Positions 1 through 9,138 of a stretch of DNA of 64,000 nucleotides are shown here, in pieces; the first letter of the stretch is position 1; each line of letters starts with the position of its first letter. Position numbers and translations under genes: made by a program. The DNA comes from Lentibacillus halodurans (GTDB lineage Bacteria; Bacillota; Bacilli; Bacillales; Amphibacillaceae). The stretch spans positions 32,948 to 96,947 of the forward strand of contig NZ_FOJW01000003.1 in assembly GCF_900112045.1 (NCBI RefSeq). The letters run 5' to 3'. Below the pieces are notes generated by a model that worked only from the letters and a program-made list of their open reading frames with translations, had not been told where the DNA came from and made no database searches.

Positions 1-2
1 AG

Positions 3-930
3 GTTATATCTGAACATAGTGGGATATAAACGCGAAACAAGTTGCATCTGAATTAAAACAGTTAAAGTTATATCTGAACATAGTGGGATATAAACTTTAA
101 ATAAACATAATAACCTGCTAAGTCCGATTCGTTATATCTGAACATAGTGGGATATAAACACGTTTCTTTTTCTTTACTTTTGACAATCATTATTGTTATA
201 TCTGAACATAGTGGGATATAAACCCGCTTTTTATTCGTAAAGTTTCACTTCTTCCACGTTATATCTGAACATAGTGGGATATAAACGTGATTCAGAGTAC
301 CCGGCATGAGGATGAACATACTGTTATATCTGAACATAGTGGGATATAAACGTCGAAGGAAACCCGTTTATTAAACCTGAACCGGGAGTTATATCTGAAC
401 ATAGTGGGATATAAACTTGAAGTTCCAGCGAACCCAAATGCAGTAGCTAAAGTTATATCTGAACATAGTGGGATATAAACTGAACGGTTATGATTGAACA
501 CAATATGACGTGAACCATGTTATATCTGAACATAGTGGGATATAAACTGTGCATGTCACATCATATACAAGCGCATGTAGAAGTTATATCTGAACATAGT
601 GGGATATAAACACTATTCCTGATTGGGTTCCCGGACTTGGAGGCAAGGGTTATATCTGAACATAGTGGGATATAAACTCTGAACCGGCGTTTTCTGTTAG
701 TTCACCTTCAAAGAGTTATATCTGAACATAGTGGGATATAAACCCGCCATTTTCGATAATGCTTTTCATTACGGGATGTGTGTGGTTATATCTATACATA
801 GTGGGATATAAAGGTCGATGTAAGAGAGATGACCAATATTGCTACTGAGTTATATCTGAACATAGTTGGATATAAGAACACCAAATAAAATACTAAATGG
901 TTATAATCTGAACATAGAGGGGAATAGAGA
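3..930 (+). CRISPR. CRISPR array, trailer end, truncated by the window edge
   Basis: Twelve identical 29-nt repeats start at 3, 67, 131, 195, 258, 323, 388, 452, 519, 583, 649 and 715. Three decayed copies follow at 785 (3 mismatches), 849 (3 mismatches) and about 900 (strongly degenerate, with small indels). Each repeat carries inverted arms TTATATC and GATATAA near its ends and finishes in AAAC. Spacers are mostly 34-38 nt, with one of 41 nt (744-784) and a stunted last one of 22 nt (878-899). All visible spacers differ. Decay at the right end marks the trailer, so the leader and any cas genes should lie left of base 1. Repeat length and the A-rich 3' end would suit a type I-B system, but this is a guess without cas genes. 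Confidence 0.97.
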
Positions 931-1083
931 CTGCTTCTAATAAACGACTCCGGAAGAACAACTAAAAAAATTACAATTATTGGAAATCAAACCTCCTTCT
1001 TTCCTTAAATCAAAATGTATGTTAATATTTTAAAATAATTGATGAATTGGCCGACCTGTGCCAATGAGGAAAATGAAGCGACG

Positions 1084-1118
1084 TTCCTTACTATGTGTCT
1101 CATAGTAAGGAATTTCTA
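1084..1118. terminator. Perfect 12-bp hairpin with T-rich flank between the CRISPR array and the OPT gene
   Basis: TTCCTTACTATG (1084-1095) pairs perfectly with CATAGTAAGGAA (1101-1112) around a 5-nt loop, and T-rich sequence follows. It could end CRISPR-array transcription or act in the leader of the transporter gene. The rest of 931-1213 shows no gene. Confidence 0.55.
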
Positions 1119-1213
1119 TTTTCTGGAATTTTACTTTCTATTAATAATTATCTTAATTTTTAATGAAAATGGACTTCATTTTTGTTACAAGATTTTATAG
1201 GGTAGGTGTTAGT

Positions 1214-3088
1214 GTGGGAAAACAACAGGATAAACAAGATGAATTTAAGCCGTATGTGCCGGCATCCAAGAACCCGCCTGAATTCACATGGGTTGCCATG
1301 GTTATTGGTGCTGCGCTGGCGATTGTATTCGGCGCAGCGAATGCCTATTTGGGTCTGATCGTGGGGATGACGGTGTCTGCTTCGATTCCGGCTGCTGTTA
1401 TTTCAATGGCTGTGTTGCGTCTTATTATGAAGCGCACATCGATTTTGGAAAATAATATCGTGCAGACGATTACCTCAACCGGGGAATCACTGGCTGCCGG
1501 TGTGATTTTCACGCTGCCTGCATTGTTTATTTGGCAGCTGCAGCCAAGCTTGACGACGATTGCTATTATTGCACTGGCCGGCGGTATTTTGGGCGTTGTG
1601 CTGATGATTCCACTGCGCAGGGCCTTGATAGTTAATGAGCATGACACATTGCCTTATCCAGAGGGTACCGCTTGTGCGGAGGTGCTTCACGCCGGTGAAG
1701 AAGGCGGTAAAGGTGCCAAGCTTGTCCTGGGCGGTCTTGGCATCGGTGCAGTATTCAAAATGCTGACGGATGCTGTCAAAGCGTTCCCATCATCAATTGA
1801 GTGGGAAATTTATAGATTTAAAAATGCAGCCATCGGTATGGATACCTTGCCGGCCATGCTTGGTGTCGGCTATATTATCGGACCGCGGATTGCCGGTATC
1901 ATGTTTGCTGGAGGTGTGCTCGGCTGGCTCGGAATAATTCCGCTCATCAGCTATATCGGTGAGTTCACCACCGCACCGATTTATCCAGGTGAAGTGCCGA
2001 TAACGGAAATGGGCTTTCATGATATCTGGGATAGCTACCTTCGCTATATTGGTGCTGGTGCTGTGGCATTCGGCGGTATTATGGGATTGATCAAAACATT
2101 GCCGACGATTGCGTCTTCATTTATGGGATCCGTTAAAGGTTTCTCTGCTGCCGGTGATATGACAGATCTGCGTACCGACAGGGATATTCCGACGATCTTA
2201 ATCGTGATTTTGACCATCGTTTTTATGGGTATTTTTATGTTTTATCCAACGATCGATGTCGGATTGCTCGGGGCTATCCTGCTGTTTATATTCGGTTTCT
2301 TCTTTGTCACCGTATCATCACGTATTGTTGGTGTTGTTGGGAGCTCGTCCAACCCTGTTTCAGGTATGACGATCGGGGCGCTTATCTTTATTTCGCTTGT
2401 GCTATCTGCCGTCGGGCAAACCGGACAAGCTGGTGCGGTAACCGCCATCATTATCGGTTCGGTTGTTTGTATTGCCGCGGCGATTGCTGGGGATACATCA
2501 CAGGATTTGAAAACAGGTTATATCGTCGGCGCTACACCAAAGTGGCAGCAAATCGCCCAACTGTATGGTGTCTTGATAGCCAGTATTGTCATTGGCTTTA
2601 TCCTGGTGCTTCTGGATAGTGCATATGGCTTTGGGTCAGAGGAACTGCCGGCTCCACAGGCTGTGCTCATGTCAATGATTGTTGACGGTATCATGAATGG
2701 GGACTTGCCTTGGAACTTGATCTTTATCGGTGCTGCAGCTGCTGCAACGGTCGAATTGTTCGGCATTGGTTCCCTCCCGTTTGCTGTCGGGTTGTACTTG
2801 CCGATTCATACGACAGCACCGATCATGGTTGGTGGACTAATCCGTGCGATCATTAACCGACGAACGAAAAATAAAGAAGAATTGGAAGAGAAAAATGAAC
2901 GCGGTATTCTACTTGCGTCCGGTTACATTGCAGGTGAAGCGCTGATGGGCGTGATTGTGGCATTGGCTGTTACGGCTGGTGTTGTTTTCCCTGAAGAAAC
3001 ATTCTTTGGCCCATTTGTGTCACTGATTGCGATTGCCGCGGTCGCCTGGTATCTGTTCCATAAAGCCAATAAAAAGCCGGTTAAGTAA
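1214..3088 (+). CDS. OPT-family oligopeptide transporter
   Basis: This is a 624-residue polytopic membrane protein of the oligopeptide transporter (OPT) superfamily, bacterial branch, expected to import oligopeptides with protons. The family signature is clear near the N-terminus (NAYLGLIVGMTVSASIP, about residues 40-56), and a conserved SSSNPVSGM segment lies in the second half. Many hydrophobic helices run from about residue 20 to the end, with a short charged cytoplasmic stretch near residue 560. I chose the GTG at 1214, which has G-rich sequence upstream; the in-frame ATG at 1163 lacks a ribosome site. The gene stands alone between two hairpins. Substrate range cannot be read from sequence. 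Confidence 0.88.
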   Translation: MGKQQDKQDEFKPYVPASKNPPEFTWVAMVIGAALAIVFGAANAYLGLIVGMTVSASIPAAVISMAVLRLIMKRTSILENNIVQTITSTGESLAAGVIFTLPALFIWQLQPSLTTIAIIALAGGILGVVLMIPLRRALIVNEHDTLPYPEGTACAEVLHAGEEGGKGAKLVLGGLGIGAVFKMLTDAVKAFPSSIEWEIYRFKNAAIGMDTLPAMLGVGYIIGPRIAGIMFAGGVLGWLGIIPLISYIGEFTTAPIYPGEVPITEMGFHDIWDSYLRYIGAGAVAFGGIMGLIKTLPTIASSFMGSVKGFSAAGDMTDLRTDRDIPTILIVILTIVFMGIFMFYPTIDVGLLGAILLFIFGFFFVTVSSRIVGVVGSSSNPVSGMTIGALIFISLVLSAVGQTGQAGAVTAIIIGSVVCIAAAIAGDTSQDLKTGYIVGATPKWQQIAQLYGVLIASIVIGFILVLLDSAYGFGSEELPAPQAVLMSMIVDGIMNGDLPWNLIFIGAAAAATVELFGIGSLPFAVGLYLPIHTTAPIMVGGLIRAIINRRTKNKEELEEKNERGILLASGYIAGEALMGVIVALAVTAGVVFPEETFFGPFVSLIAIAAVAWYLFHKANKKPVK

Positions 3089-3098
3089 TATGGCATAG

Positions 3099-3130
3099 GA
3101 GCTATCCCTGCTGGAGGGATGGCTCTTTTA
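3099..3130 (+). terminator. Rho-independent terminator of the OPT gene
   Basis: GAGCTATCCCT and AGGGATGGCTC form an 11-bp stem (one G-U pair) around a 5-nt loop, followed by TTTTA. It lies 11 bases after the transporter stop codon. Confidence 0.8.
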
Positions 3131-3271
3131 TATGGTTAGTGTATTTCAGCTGTGCGGATCAAAAAGCAGCCATATATGCTAATAGAGCCTTTAAATTAAT
3201 CACGAAATCCTCTCCGCACACATATCCTGATTAGACGTAATCATTATACTTCTCAAAAAGGAGTGTCCGAT

Positions 3272-4285
3272 TTGTCCAACCTCCATTACTACATTATCGG
3301 CAATACGGCCGAGGGGCTAATTAATCATCTTGATCCAAACCTGCACAATATCAATCAAATCATCACGCTAAGTCATCCGTCATCTTGGTTAAAAACAGCC
3401 ATCATCAAAAAGCTAACGGAACAATATAATCAAAGCAATCTTGAAATTCTTGAAAGCGCACTCGGGAATGACTACCTTGATGGCTTCATTATCCGTGATC
3501 AATCACTCGCATTCATTGACAGCAGGATTGCAACAACAAGCACCGCTAATTTGAATCTTGAAGAGACGTTTCCTGCCCGCGAACAAGGTATGATGGAAAT
3601 CCACAGACTTACGCAAAAAGCATATGACAGCTTTGCGAAAGGCTTAAAAGTTCATGATGATCTTGAGGAGATCTACATGAATCAAATGGATTTTGACCAT
3701 GCTGATCAATTTGCAGTCAATTTTATTGCTGATTTATTTCATAATATCCCCAAGAAAGAACATACACCCCATACTTACAACAGGCTTTTTGGAACAAATA
3801 CGGCCGATGGTATTGTCAATGTGGTACCACATTTGTTTGAAAACATAAAAACTGTCCATTACATCAAAGGTCGTGCTGGAACAGGGAAATCAACGTTCAT
3901 GAAAAAAATCGCCGGGGCATGTACAGACCACGGTTTTGATGTAGAGCTGTATTTCTGCAGTTTTGATCCAAATAGCGTTGATATGGTACTTGTTCGCGAT
4001 CTGGATTTTTGTATTTTTGATAGTACTGATCCACATGCGTTTTTCCCGGAGCGAGAAGGGGAAGTGATTGTCGATCTGTATGAGGAACTGGTACCCGGTA
4101 CGGATGAGAAGTATGAAACAGAGATTAATGATCTGAATGTACGTTATAAATCTTATATGAAAGAAGGCATAGGCTATCTGAAAATGGCCGGTCACCATCG
4201 TGATCAAATTGAAGACCAATATATAAAAACAATTACTGAAGCAGATATTGGAGATGCTGTCCAGACCATACAACTGAACCTATAA
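3272..4285 (+). CDS. P-loop ATPase-like protein of the PRK06851 type, N-terminal half degenerate
   Basis: This 337-residue soluble protein appears to consist of two related halves. The C-terminal half has an intact Walker A (GRAGTGKST, about residues 200-208) and the family segment IFDSTDPHAFFPE (about 250). The N-terminal half begins with the matching IIGNTAEG stretch, but the place where a P-loop is expected reads LSHPSSWLKTAIIKK and lacks the G-K-S/T signature, so only the second half should bind nucleotide. I chose the TTG at 3272 because AAAAGGAG (3256-3263) is 8 bases upstream; the GTG at 3263 lies inside that ribosome site. The role of the family is unknown to me. It is monocistronic, with its own terminator. 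Confidence 0.7.
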   Translation: MSNLHYYIIGNTAEGLINHLDPNLHNINQIITLSHPSSWLKTAIIKKLTEQYNQSNLEILESALGNDYLDGFIIRDQSLAFIDSRIATTSTANLNLEETFPAREQGMMEIHRLTQKAYDSFAKGLKVHDDLEEIYMNQMDFDHADQFAVNFIADLFHNIPKKEHTPHTYNRLFGTNTADGIVNVVPHLFENIKTVHYIKGRAGTGKSTFMKKIAGACTDHGFDVELYFCSFDPNSVDMVLVRDLDFCIFDSTDPHAFFPEREGEVIVDLYEELVPGTDEKYETEINDLNVRYKSYMKEGIGYLKMAGHHRDQIEDQYIKTITEADIGDAVQTIQLNL

Positions 4286-4292
4286 TAAGTTC

Positions 4293-4326
4293 ACCGCTGA
4301 ATGATCCCTGTTCAGCGGTATTTTTG
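4293..4326 (+). terminator. Rho-independent terminator
   Basis: ACCGCTGAA and TTCAGCGGT form a perfect 9-bp stem with a 9-nt loop, followed by ATTTTTG. It ends the P-loop gene. Confidence 0.88.
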
Positions 4327-4353
4327 ATATAAAAAATTTCCAAAAATTAAGTC

Positions 4354-4382
4354 TTGTTGTGTTGTTCTCTATATAGTATAAT
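4354..4382 (+). promoter_or_regulatory. Sigma-A promoter of the IDEAL-domain gene
   Basis: TTGTTG (4354-4359), a 17-bp spacer and TATAAT (4377-4382) form a good housekeeping promoter about 45 bases before the gene's ribosome site. Confidence 0.75.
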
Positions 4383-4429
4383 TAAATTACAGAAAATTGA
4401 GATTATAACCATGATGAGGGGGACGAGTA

Positions 4430-4861
4430 GTGGCAACAGTAAAGATGTTGAGGCCATACTATATTAAAGTGTTTGATCGTCACGTTTTGGTTATTTTGGA
4501 GTACCAGTATTTTGCTATGGTTATGGACAATCATGTATACCAGTTTATTCCGACTGAATCAAGAGAGATACGGATTAATCGTAAGACACAAAAAATTGAA
4601 AATGTTGGTGCAAGATTTGCTTTTCAAAAGGGAAATGACATCATTTACATGAATATGAGTGAGCTTATGGCAATTCCGGACTTTCTGGTTCAACTGCGTG
4701 AGATTGTCAAGCCATATTATATTGAAGAAGGCAGTCAGGAAAATGATCAAAACTCTGTTATTATTGATGAACTCGAACGCATGAACGTGAAAAGACTGAT
4801 TGATAAAGCACTTGATAATCGAGATAAGAAAACGTTTGAGCAATTATTGAAGCTACTCTAA
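4430..4861 (+). CDS. IDEAL-domain protein
   Basis: This 143-residue protein ends in an IDEAL domain (about residues 117-143, with the core IDKALDNRDKKTFEQLL), a short helical module found in small regulatory proteins of Bacillaceae. The N-terminal 85 residues look like a beta-rich cytoplasmic domain; a charged linker (about 100-112) separates the two. The GTG start at 4430 has GAGGGGG 8 bases upstream. No enzymatic motif is visible, so a protein-protein adaptor role is the most that can be inferred. Confidence 0.65.
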   Translation: MATVKMLRPYYIKVFDRHVLVILEYQYFAMVMDNHVYQFIPTESREIRINRKTQKIENVGARFAFQKGNDIIYMNMSELMAIPDFLVQLREIVKPYYIEEGSQENDQNSVIIDELERMNVKRLIDKALDNRDKKTFEQLLKLL

Positions 4862-5045
4862 TGAAGCTTTCTGCAACTTTGAGGGAGCTTCTTTTTCTGT
4901 AGATGAATAGCTTTTGAAGGAATTTATTGGAAAATATCTCATCATCCCCGTTTCTTTCTGAAGATAGATTTATTAACTCTTTTGAAAATCGTAAACAATT
5001 GGGAGATGGTCTTTTGGTATGATGAGGATAGAAAGGGGGAGTTCG

Positions 5046-6485
5046 TTGTTTTGCAGTCATTGTGGCAGAATCAATGCACCGCATGCGCTGTATTGTGTGC
5101 ATGATGGTTATCCATTAAACCAGCAGGATACAAATGGGTGTTTACACGTCGGTTCGCATCCTTACTGTAATGAATGCGGGGTGAAAATAAATCATCCGGC
5201 TGCAAGATATTGTGTGGAATGTGGACGTTCACTTGAGATATACGTTCCTTCAGCGACACAGTCTGTACAGCATACATATTTTGATTTGGAACTCGTTCGG
5301 AAAACTTTGCCTGGACTTCTGCTCTCAATTGGGGTTTTGCTAGGAATCGGCCAAATCTTTATGATATTGCTGAAGAGAATTGGAGATTCTGATCTCTTTA
5401 GGCATTTTCCTCTGCCGATTTATCAACAAATGACGGATAGTTTAAATGTGTTGGACATTTCGCTTTTTGTACATTTAACCAGTATATTCATGACAATAAC
5501 CAATGATGGTTTCTCACAACAAATCAGCTTTCTTTCGATCGGGATGGTTTACATGGTTTTTTTGGCTGCTTTTGCACTCATGGCCGGCGGATGTTTAATC
5601 AAATGGCTCAATCCGCTGATTGAGGAGTGGAAGGGAGCGTTGCTCGTAGCAGCTGGATATGCTGCATTCCTGGGAATCATTACTCCGCTGGCAGGTGTTA
5701 CGAATATTGAGGCTAATCAAGCTCAGAGATCATTTGATTTTAATATGGTGAGTGCCGTCATCAATGGACTGTTCATCGGATTTATTTTCAGTTATGCTGG
5801 AATGATTTTGCGAAAAGGTGCATTAAAAGAAAAGATGCGGTTACTGGTGCATCAGCGAGCATTATATTATGGGACGTTTGTTTTTATAAAGGGCTGTGGT
5901 ATCATGCTGCTGCTCAGCTTTATTTTAACGGCTCAATATGAACTGCCAGAGGAACTGGAGGAGCAGTGGGAGCCTACAGGAAGTTTAAATTATATGAATG
6001 TGGCGTTTGTTTTTCGGATGGCGGCTTATTTGTTTAATCTGGGCTTATTCAATTCGGTTGTCATAAATAATTCAAATTTGGAGGAAAAAACGACTTATTC
6101 TTTTCTGCCTGGGATTTCTTTAGATCAGGAAATGATGGATCAGGTTCTTTTTATACCGCCGGACTTCTTTGCATCATCAGAAATCATCATCATTGTCGTA
6201 ACAGCTGTATTGTTCATATGGATTGGTCGCTCACTAGTGATATCGGGGCAGCAGTCCATTATGAAAACCATTGTGATGTACAGTGTTATATTCGCCGTTA
6301 TCATGACATTCTTTTCCGTCAATGTATCGTTAAACCAGGTGACTCAGGTTCAACATACAAATCAGGCGTTTCAGGATGAATTATCCCATTTTGCCGGCTT
6401 TGAAATGATACGGACGTTTTTCATGAGTATGATCTATGCTGCAATTACCGCATTTATCGGTGCTTTGACACGAAAACTATTTTAA
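5046..6485 (+). CDS. Membrane protein with two N-terminal zinc ribbons
   Basis: The first about 65 residues carry two zinc-ribbon-like modules: CSHCG followed by a single Cys (YCVHDG), and CNECG followed by CVECG. A polytopic membrane domain follows, with several long hydrophobic helices up to the C-terminus. I chose the TTG at 5046: AAAGGGGG lies 6 bases upstream and the protein then starts MFCSHCG, a usual start for this architecture. The ATG at 5019 has only a distant G-rich site. The first ribbon lacks its fourth Cys (Asp in its place), so it may not bind zinc. Another zinc-ribbon protein follows 16 bases downstream, probably in one operon. Function unknown. Confidence 0.7.
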   Translation: MFCSHCGRINAPHALYCVHDGYPLNQQDTNGCLHVGSHPYCNECGVKINHPAARYCVECGRSLEIYVPSATQSVQHTYFDLELVRKTLPGLLLSIGVLLGIGQIFMILLKRIGDSDLFRHFPLPIYQQMTDSLNVLDISLFVHLTSIFMTITNDGFSQQISFLSIGMVYMVFLAAFALMAGGCLIKWLNPLIEEWKGALLVAAGYAAFLGIITPLAGVTNIEANQAQRSFDFNMVSAVINGLFIGFIFSYAGMILRKGALKEKMRLLVHQRALYYGTFVFIKGCGIMLLLSFILTAQYELPEELEEQWEPTGSLNYMNVAFVFRMAAYLFNLGLFNSVVINNSNLEEKTTYSFLPGISLDQEMMDQVLFIPPDFFASSEIIIIVVTAVLFIWIGRSLVISGQQSIMKTIVMYSVIFAVIMTFFSVNVSLNQVTQVQHTNQAFQDELSHFAGFEMIRTFFMSMIYAAITAFIGALTRKLF

Positions 6486-6501
6486 AACAAGGTGGGTTTC
6501 C

Positions 6502-6912
6502 ATGAAAAAGAAGACAACTAACGAGAAGCAGCAAGTGGATGAATGGGCGGATGCCAAGTCGAAGCTTTTGATTGAACTGGGTCAGGAAGTGTATCTTTCA
6601 TATCGTCGTAATGAGGATTTTAAGTCTATCGTGGCGCAAAAAGGTGAATCTATTAAAGAGCTGGATGCCAAAATTTATTCGCTTTTGCAGGAGACGAGGC
6701 AGTATCAAGCAGACGTTATGGAATGTTCTTGTGGTGCCCCAATCACGGAAGAGGATGTGTTCTGTCCCGAGTGCGGGAAAAAGACAGACATACTGACAGA
6801 ACAGGACCAGCAAAGTATGGCTGTTTGCAGCAGCTGTGGTAATCAGGTGCCGGATGGGGCGGATTATTGTCAGGCATGCGGGGTCAAAATGGAAAAAGTG
6901 TACTCGAACTGA
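6502..6912 (+). CDS. Small double zinc-ribbon protein
   Basis: This 136-residue cytoplasmic protein has a charged, probably coiled-coil N-terminus (about 1-75) and two complete four-Cys zinc ribbons: CSCG with CPECG, and CSSCG with CQACG. Its start has AAGGTGGG about 7 bases upstream. It follows the zinc-ribbon membrane protein closely and probably forms an operon with it. Shared ribbons may let the two assemble, but that is inference; no function is recognisable. Confidence 0.7.
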   Translation: MKKKTTNEKQQVDEWADAKSKLLIELGQEVYLSYRRNEDFKSIVAQKGESIKELDAKIYSLLQETRQYQADVMECSCGAPITEEDVFCPECGKKTDILTEQDQQSMAVCSSCGNQVPDGADYCQACGVKMEKVYSN

Positions 6913-6929
6913 TCGGGTACACTTTTTCC
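6891..6929. terminator. Bidirectional terminator between convergent genes
   Basis: GGAAAAAGTGTAC (6891-6903) pairs perfectly with GTACACTTTTTCC (6917-6929). The stem overlaps the last codons of the plus-strand zinc-ribbon gene and provides a T-run on both strands, so it can also serve the minus-strand pbpC-like gene. Confidence 0.85.
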
Positions 6930-6942
6930 GCCATGCTTATTG

Positions 6943-8982
6943 CTATTTAATTGTCTTTAATATGTCCGTCACTTTTTCGACTGTGTATGCACTGCCGCCT
7001 CGGTCCTTTGTGTCTTCAACCATCATCGCGATTAACACATCCTGATCTTCTGTTGGATAGCCTACAAACCAGCCGTTTTCTTCACCATCTTCGTCAGCAG
7101 TTTGCTTGAGTTCAGCTGTTCCTGTTTTTCCGGAAATCGGGAAATCTGCATCTTGGGCTTTCCCTGCGGTTCCATTCGGTGCTTCGACGACATCCCGGAG
7201 AGTTTCCTGAATTAGCGTTGCTTCGTCATTCGTGATCAATTGTTCCTTCCAGACTTGCTCTTGCTCAGCATCTGCCAGGATGGTTGGCTGAAGCATATCA
7301 CCTTCATTTAAGAATGGTGTGTACATTAATGCCATATGGAGGGCACTGGTTTCCATTTCCCCTTGACCGTAACTTGAATTGGCAAGCTGTACTTCATCAT
7401 CAATCGATCCACTGGATGATACAGATGATGCGGTCATTGGATATTCAAAGGGCAATTCTTCGCCAAATCCAAATTGCTGCATACCATCTATGAATGTTTC
7501 GCTGCCCATTTCAACACCTTTTCTGGCAAAGTAAATGTTATCTGAGCGGATAAGTGCATCCGTTACATCCACTGGGCCATTTGACTCACTGACACGGCGA
7601 ACTTCATAGTCACCCCAGCCTTCACCGTTGCTCCAGGTCAATCCATTTATTTCCATGCCTTCACCAGGTACGATGCTTCCATTATGCAGTCCGATTGCTG
7701 CCGTTACTGGTTTGATGGCAGATCCCGGAGAAAAAGTGGCCGAAAAGCGATTTAATGTTGGTTGTTGTGGATCGTTTTGCAGCTCGTCATATTTGGACTG
7801 GCTAATGCCATATAAAAAGTCATCTGGTGCGAACGACGGGCTACTGACTAACGCTAGTGTTTCACCGGTTTTTGGGTGAATGGCTGCAGCTGTTCCGGAA
7901 TCACCATCATACGATTCGAATATGGCTTCCTGGATATCGGCATCAATGGTGGTTATGATGTTTTCACCATTTTCGACTTCTTTTTCAGCTATGACGGTTT
8001 CTTCGCCATTTTCACTGACGGCGGTTATGACAGCACCCTCTTCGCCTTTTAATTGTTCTTCATATAATGCCTCCAGACCGCGCTGCCCGATCGTGTCATC
8101 AGCATCATATTGGTCAGCATCCTCAGCATCCAATTCTTCCAGGTCATCGGCTGTAGCCTGGCTGACATAGCCAGTAAGATGGGCCGCAGCTTCACCGAGC
8201 GGGTAGACACGGCCACTGACATCCCGGAAGGAAACACCGCTCAATTCACTTAATTGGGCTACTGTATCCTCCGCTGATGGCGGCAATTTTTTAAGCGGTA
8301 CAAACATGTCCTGTTCTACCCAATCCTGATTCAGGCTGCTGTCAATGGTGTCAACTGACATATTCACTAGGTCGGCAATTTCCTCTTTCGTCTGTTCTGG
8401 ATTATCCCCCAGGTCTCCAGGGACGATGCCGACTTCATGGACGGTGTCATTGATAGCTAATGGCATGCGGTTACGGTCAAGAATTTCCCCGCGGTTTGGT
8501 TCAGTCGTTTCCAGACCGATTTCACCACCATCCTGAATGGCTGGGAATATATACCCTGGATCCCATTTTACGAACCAATTTTCTTCCTCTTCATCTCCCT
8601 TTTCGGTTTCCTTTATGAGGGTTGCTTCATAATCGAATGTTATCGGTCCTGCTATCGATTCCATCTCGACCGTGAATGGGAATTGTGCTGTCCCGTTATC
8701 CATAGCGGTTTGGATTTGGTCTTCCGATAATTCCTCATAGGTTACTTGAAGGTTTGATATGTTTAAATCTTCATAGATGTTTTGATAGCGGTCGACAAAT
8801 TTTTCAGTCGGGTAAGTTTTAACCGATTCATCGGTGATCATATTATACATTTCGGAAAATTCCTGGTTATTCCAATGGCTGATGTATTGATCAAAACGAT
8901 CTTGCGGTGTCGGCTCGTCGTTTGAACATGCAGTAATTAGAAATAACGACAATAAAGAAAAAATTAAAGCTATTTTTTTCAT
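6943..8982 (-). CDS. pbpC: Lipoprotein class B penicillin-binding protein (PBP3/MecA type)
   Basis: This 679-residue transpeptidase cross-links peptidoglycan outside the cell. It has a lipoprotein signal (LITAC, Cys about 19), an NTF2-like MecA_N domain (about 25-145), a PBP dimerisation domain (about 155-320) and a C-terminal transpeptidase domain. The active-site motifs are present: SAIK with Ser421, SDN at 480 and KTG at 619. Architecture and length match B. subtilis PbpC (668 residues) and the family of low-affinity MecA-like PBPs. The ATG is preceded by GAGGGGAT. It is transcribed alone, convergent with the zinc-ribbon operon, upstream of an intact terminator. Confidence 0.88.
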   Translation of the reverse strand: MKKIALIFSLLSLFLITACSNDEPTPQDRFDQYISHWNNQEFSEMYNMITDESVKTYPTEKFVDRYQNIYEDLNISNLQVTYEELSEDQIQTAMDNGTAQFPFTVEMESIAGPITFDYEATLIKETEKGDEEEENWFVKWDPGYIFPAIQDGGEIGLETTEPNRGEILDRNRMPLAINDTVHEVGIVPGDLGDNPEQTKEEIADLVNMSVDTIDSSLNQDWVEQDMFVPLKKLPPSAEDTVAQLSELSGVSFRDVSGRVYPLGEAAAHLTGYVSQATADDLEELDAEDADQYDADDTIGQRGLEALYEEQLKGEEGAVITAVSENGEETVIAEKEVENGENIITTIDADIQEAIFESYDGDSGTAAAIHPKTGETLALVSSPSFAPDDFLYGISQSKYDELQNDPQQPTLNRFSATFSPGSAIKPVTAAIGLHNGSIVPGEGMEINGLTWSNGEGWGDYEVRRVSESNGPVDVTDALIRSDNIYFARKGVEMGSETFIDGMQQFGFGEELPFEYPMTASSVSSSGSIDDEVQLANSSYGQGEMETSALHMALMYTPFLNEGDMLQPTILADAEQEQVWKEQLITNDEATLIQETLRDVVEAPNGTAGKAQDADFPISGKTGTAELKQTADEDGEENGWFVGYPTEDQDVLIAMMVEDTKDRGGSAYTVEKVTDILKTIK

Positions 8983-9018
8983 ACGATCCCCTCTATCCCT
9001 TTTATATGCTCTTTAATG

Positions 9019-9027
9019 ATTATATCA
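9019..9027 (-). promoter_or_regulatory. Extended -10 promoter of the pbpC-like gene
   Basis: On the minus strand TGATATAAT gives an extended -10 element about 37 bases before the ATG. No convincing -35 hexamer is visible. Confidence 0.45.
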
Positions 9028-9107
9028 TGTCACCTGTACAAAAACATGCCGAAAAATTTACTTGGGTACTGTCTTATTTTACCAGAATTTAAATATCTTC
9101 AGAAAAG

Positions 9108-9138
9108 AGGTAAAAGCTATTTTTATTGGCTTTTACCT
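9108..9138 (-). terminator. Terminator of the LCP gene
   Basis: AGGTAAAAGC and GCTTTTACCT form a perfect 10-bp stem that overlaps the stop codon of the LCP gene. The minus strand continues with a T-rich tail. Confidence 0.75.

Noticed and set aside
292-501. 69-codon minus-strand frame across the CRISPR array
   Set aside because: It is made of translated repeats and spacers (repeating YIPLCSDI segments) and has no ribosome site.
1163-1213. Upstream ATG start for the OPT transporter
   Set aside because: No Shine-Dalgarno sequence; the 17 extra residues are not typical of the family N-terminus.
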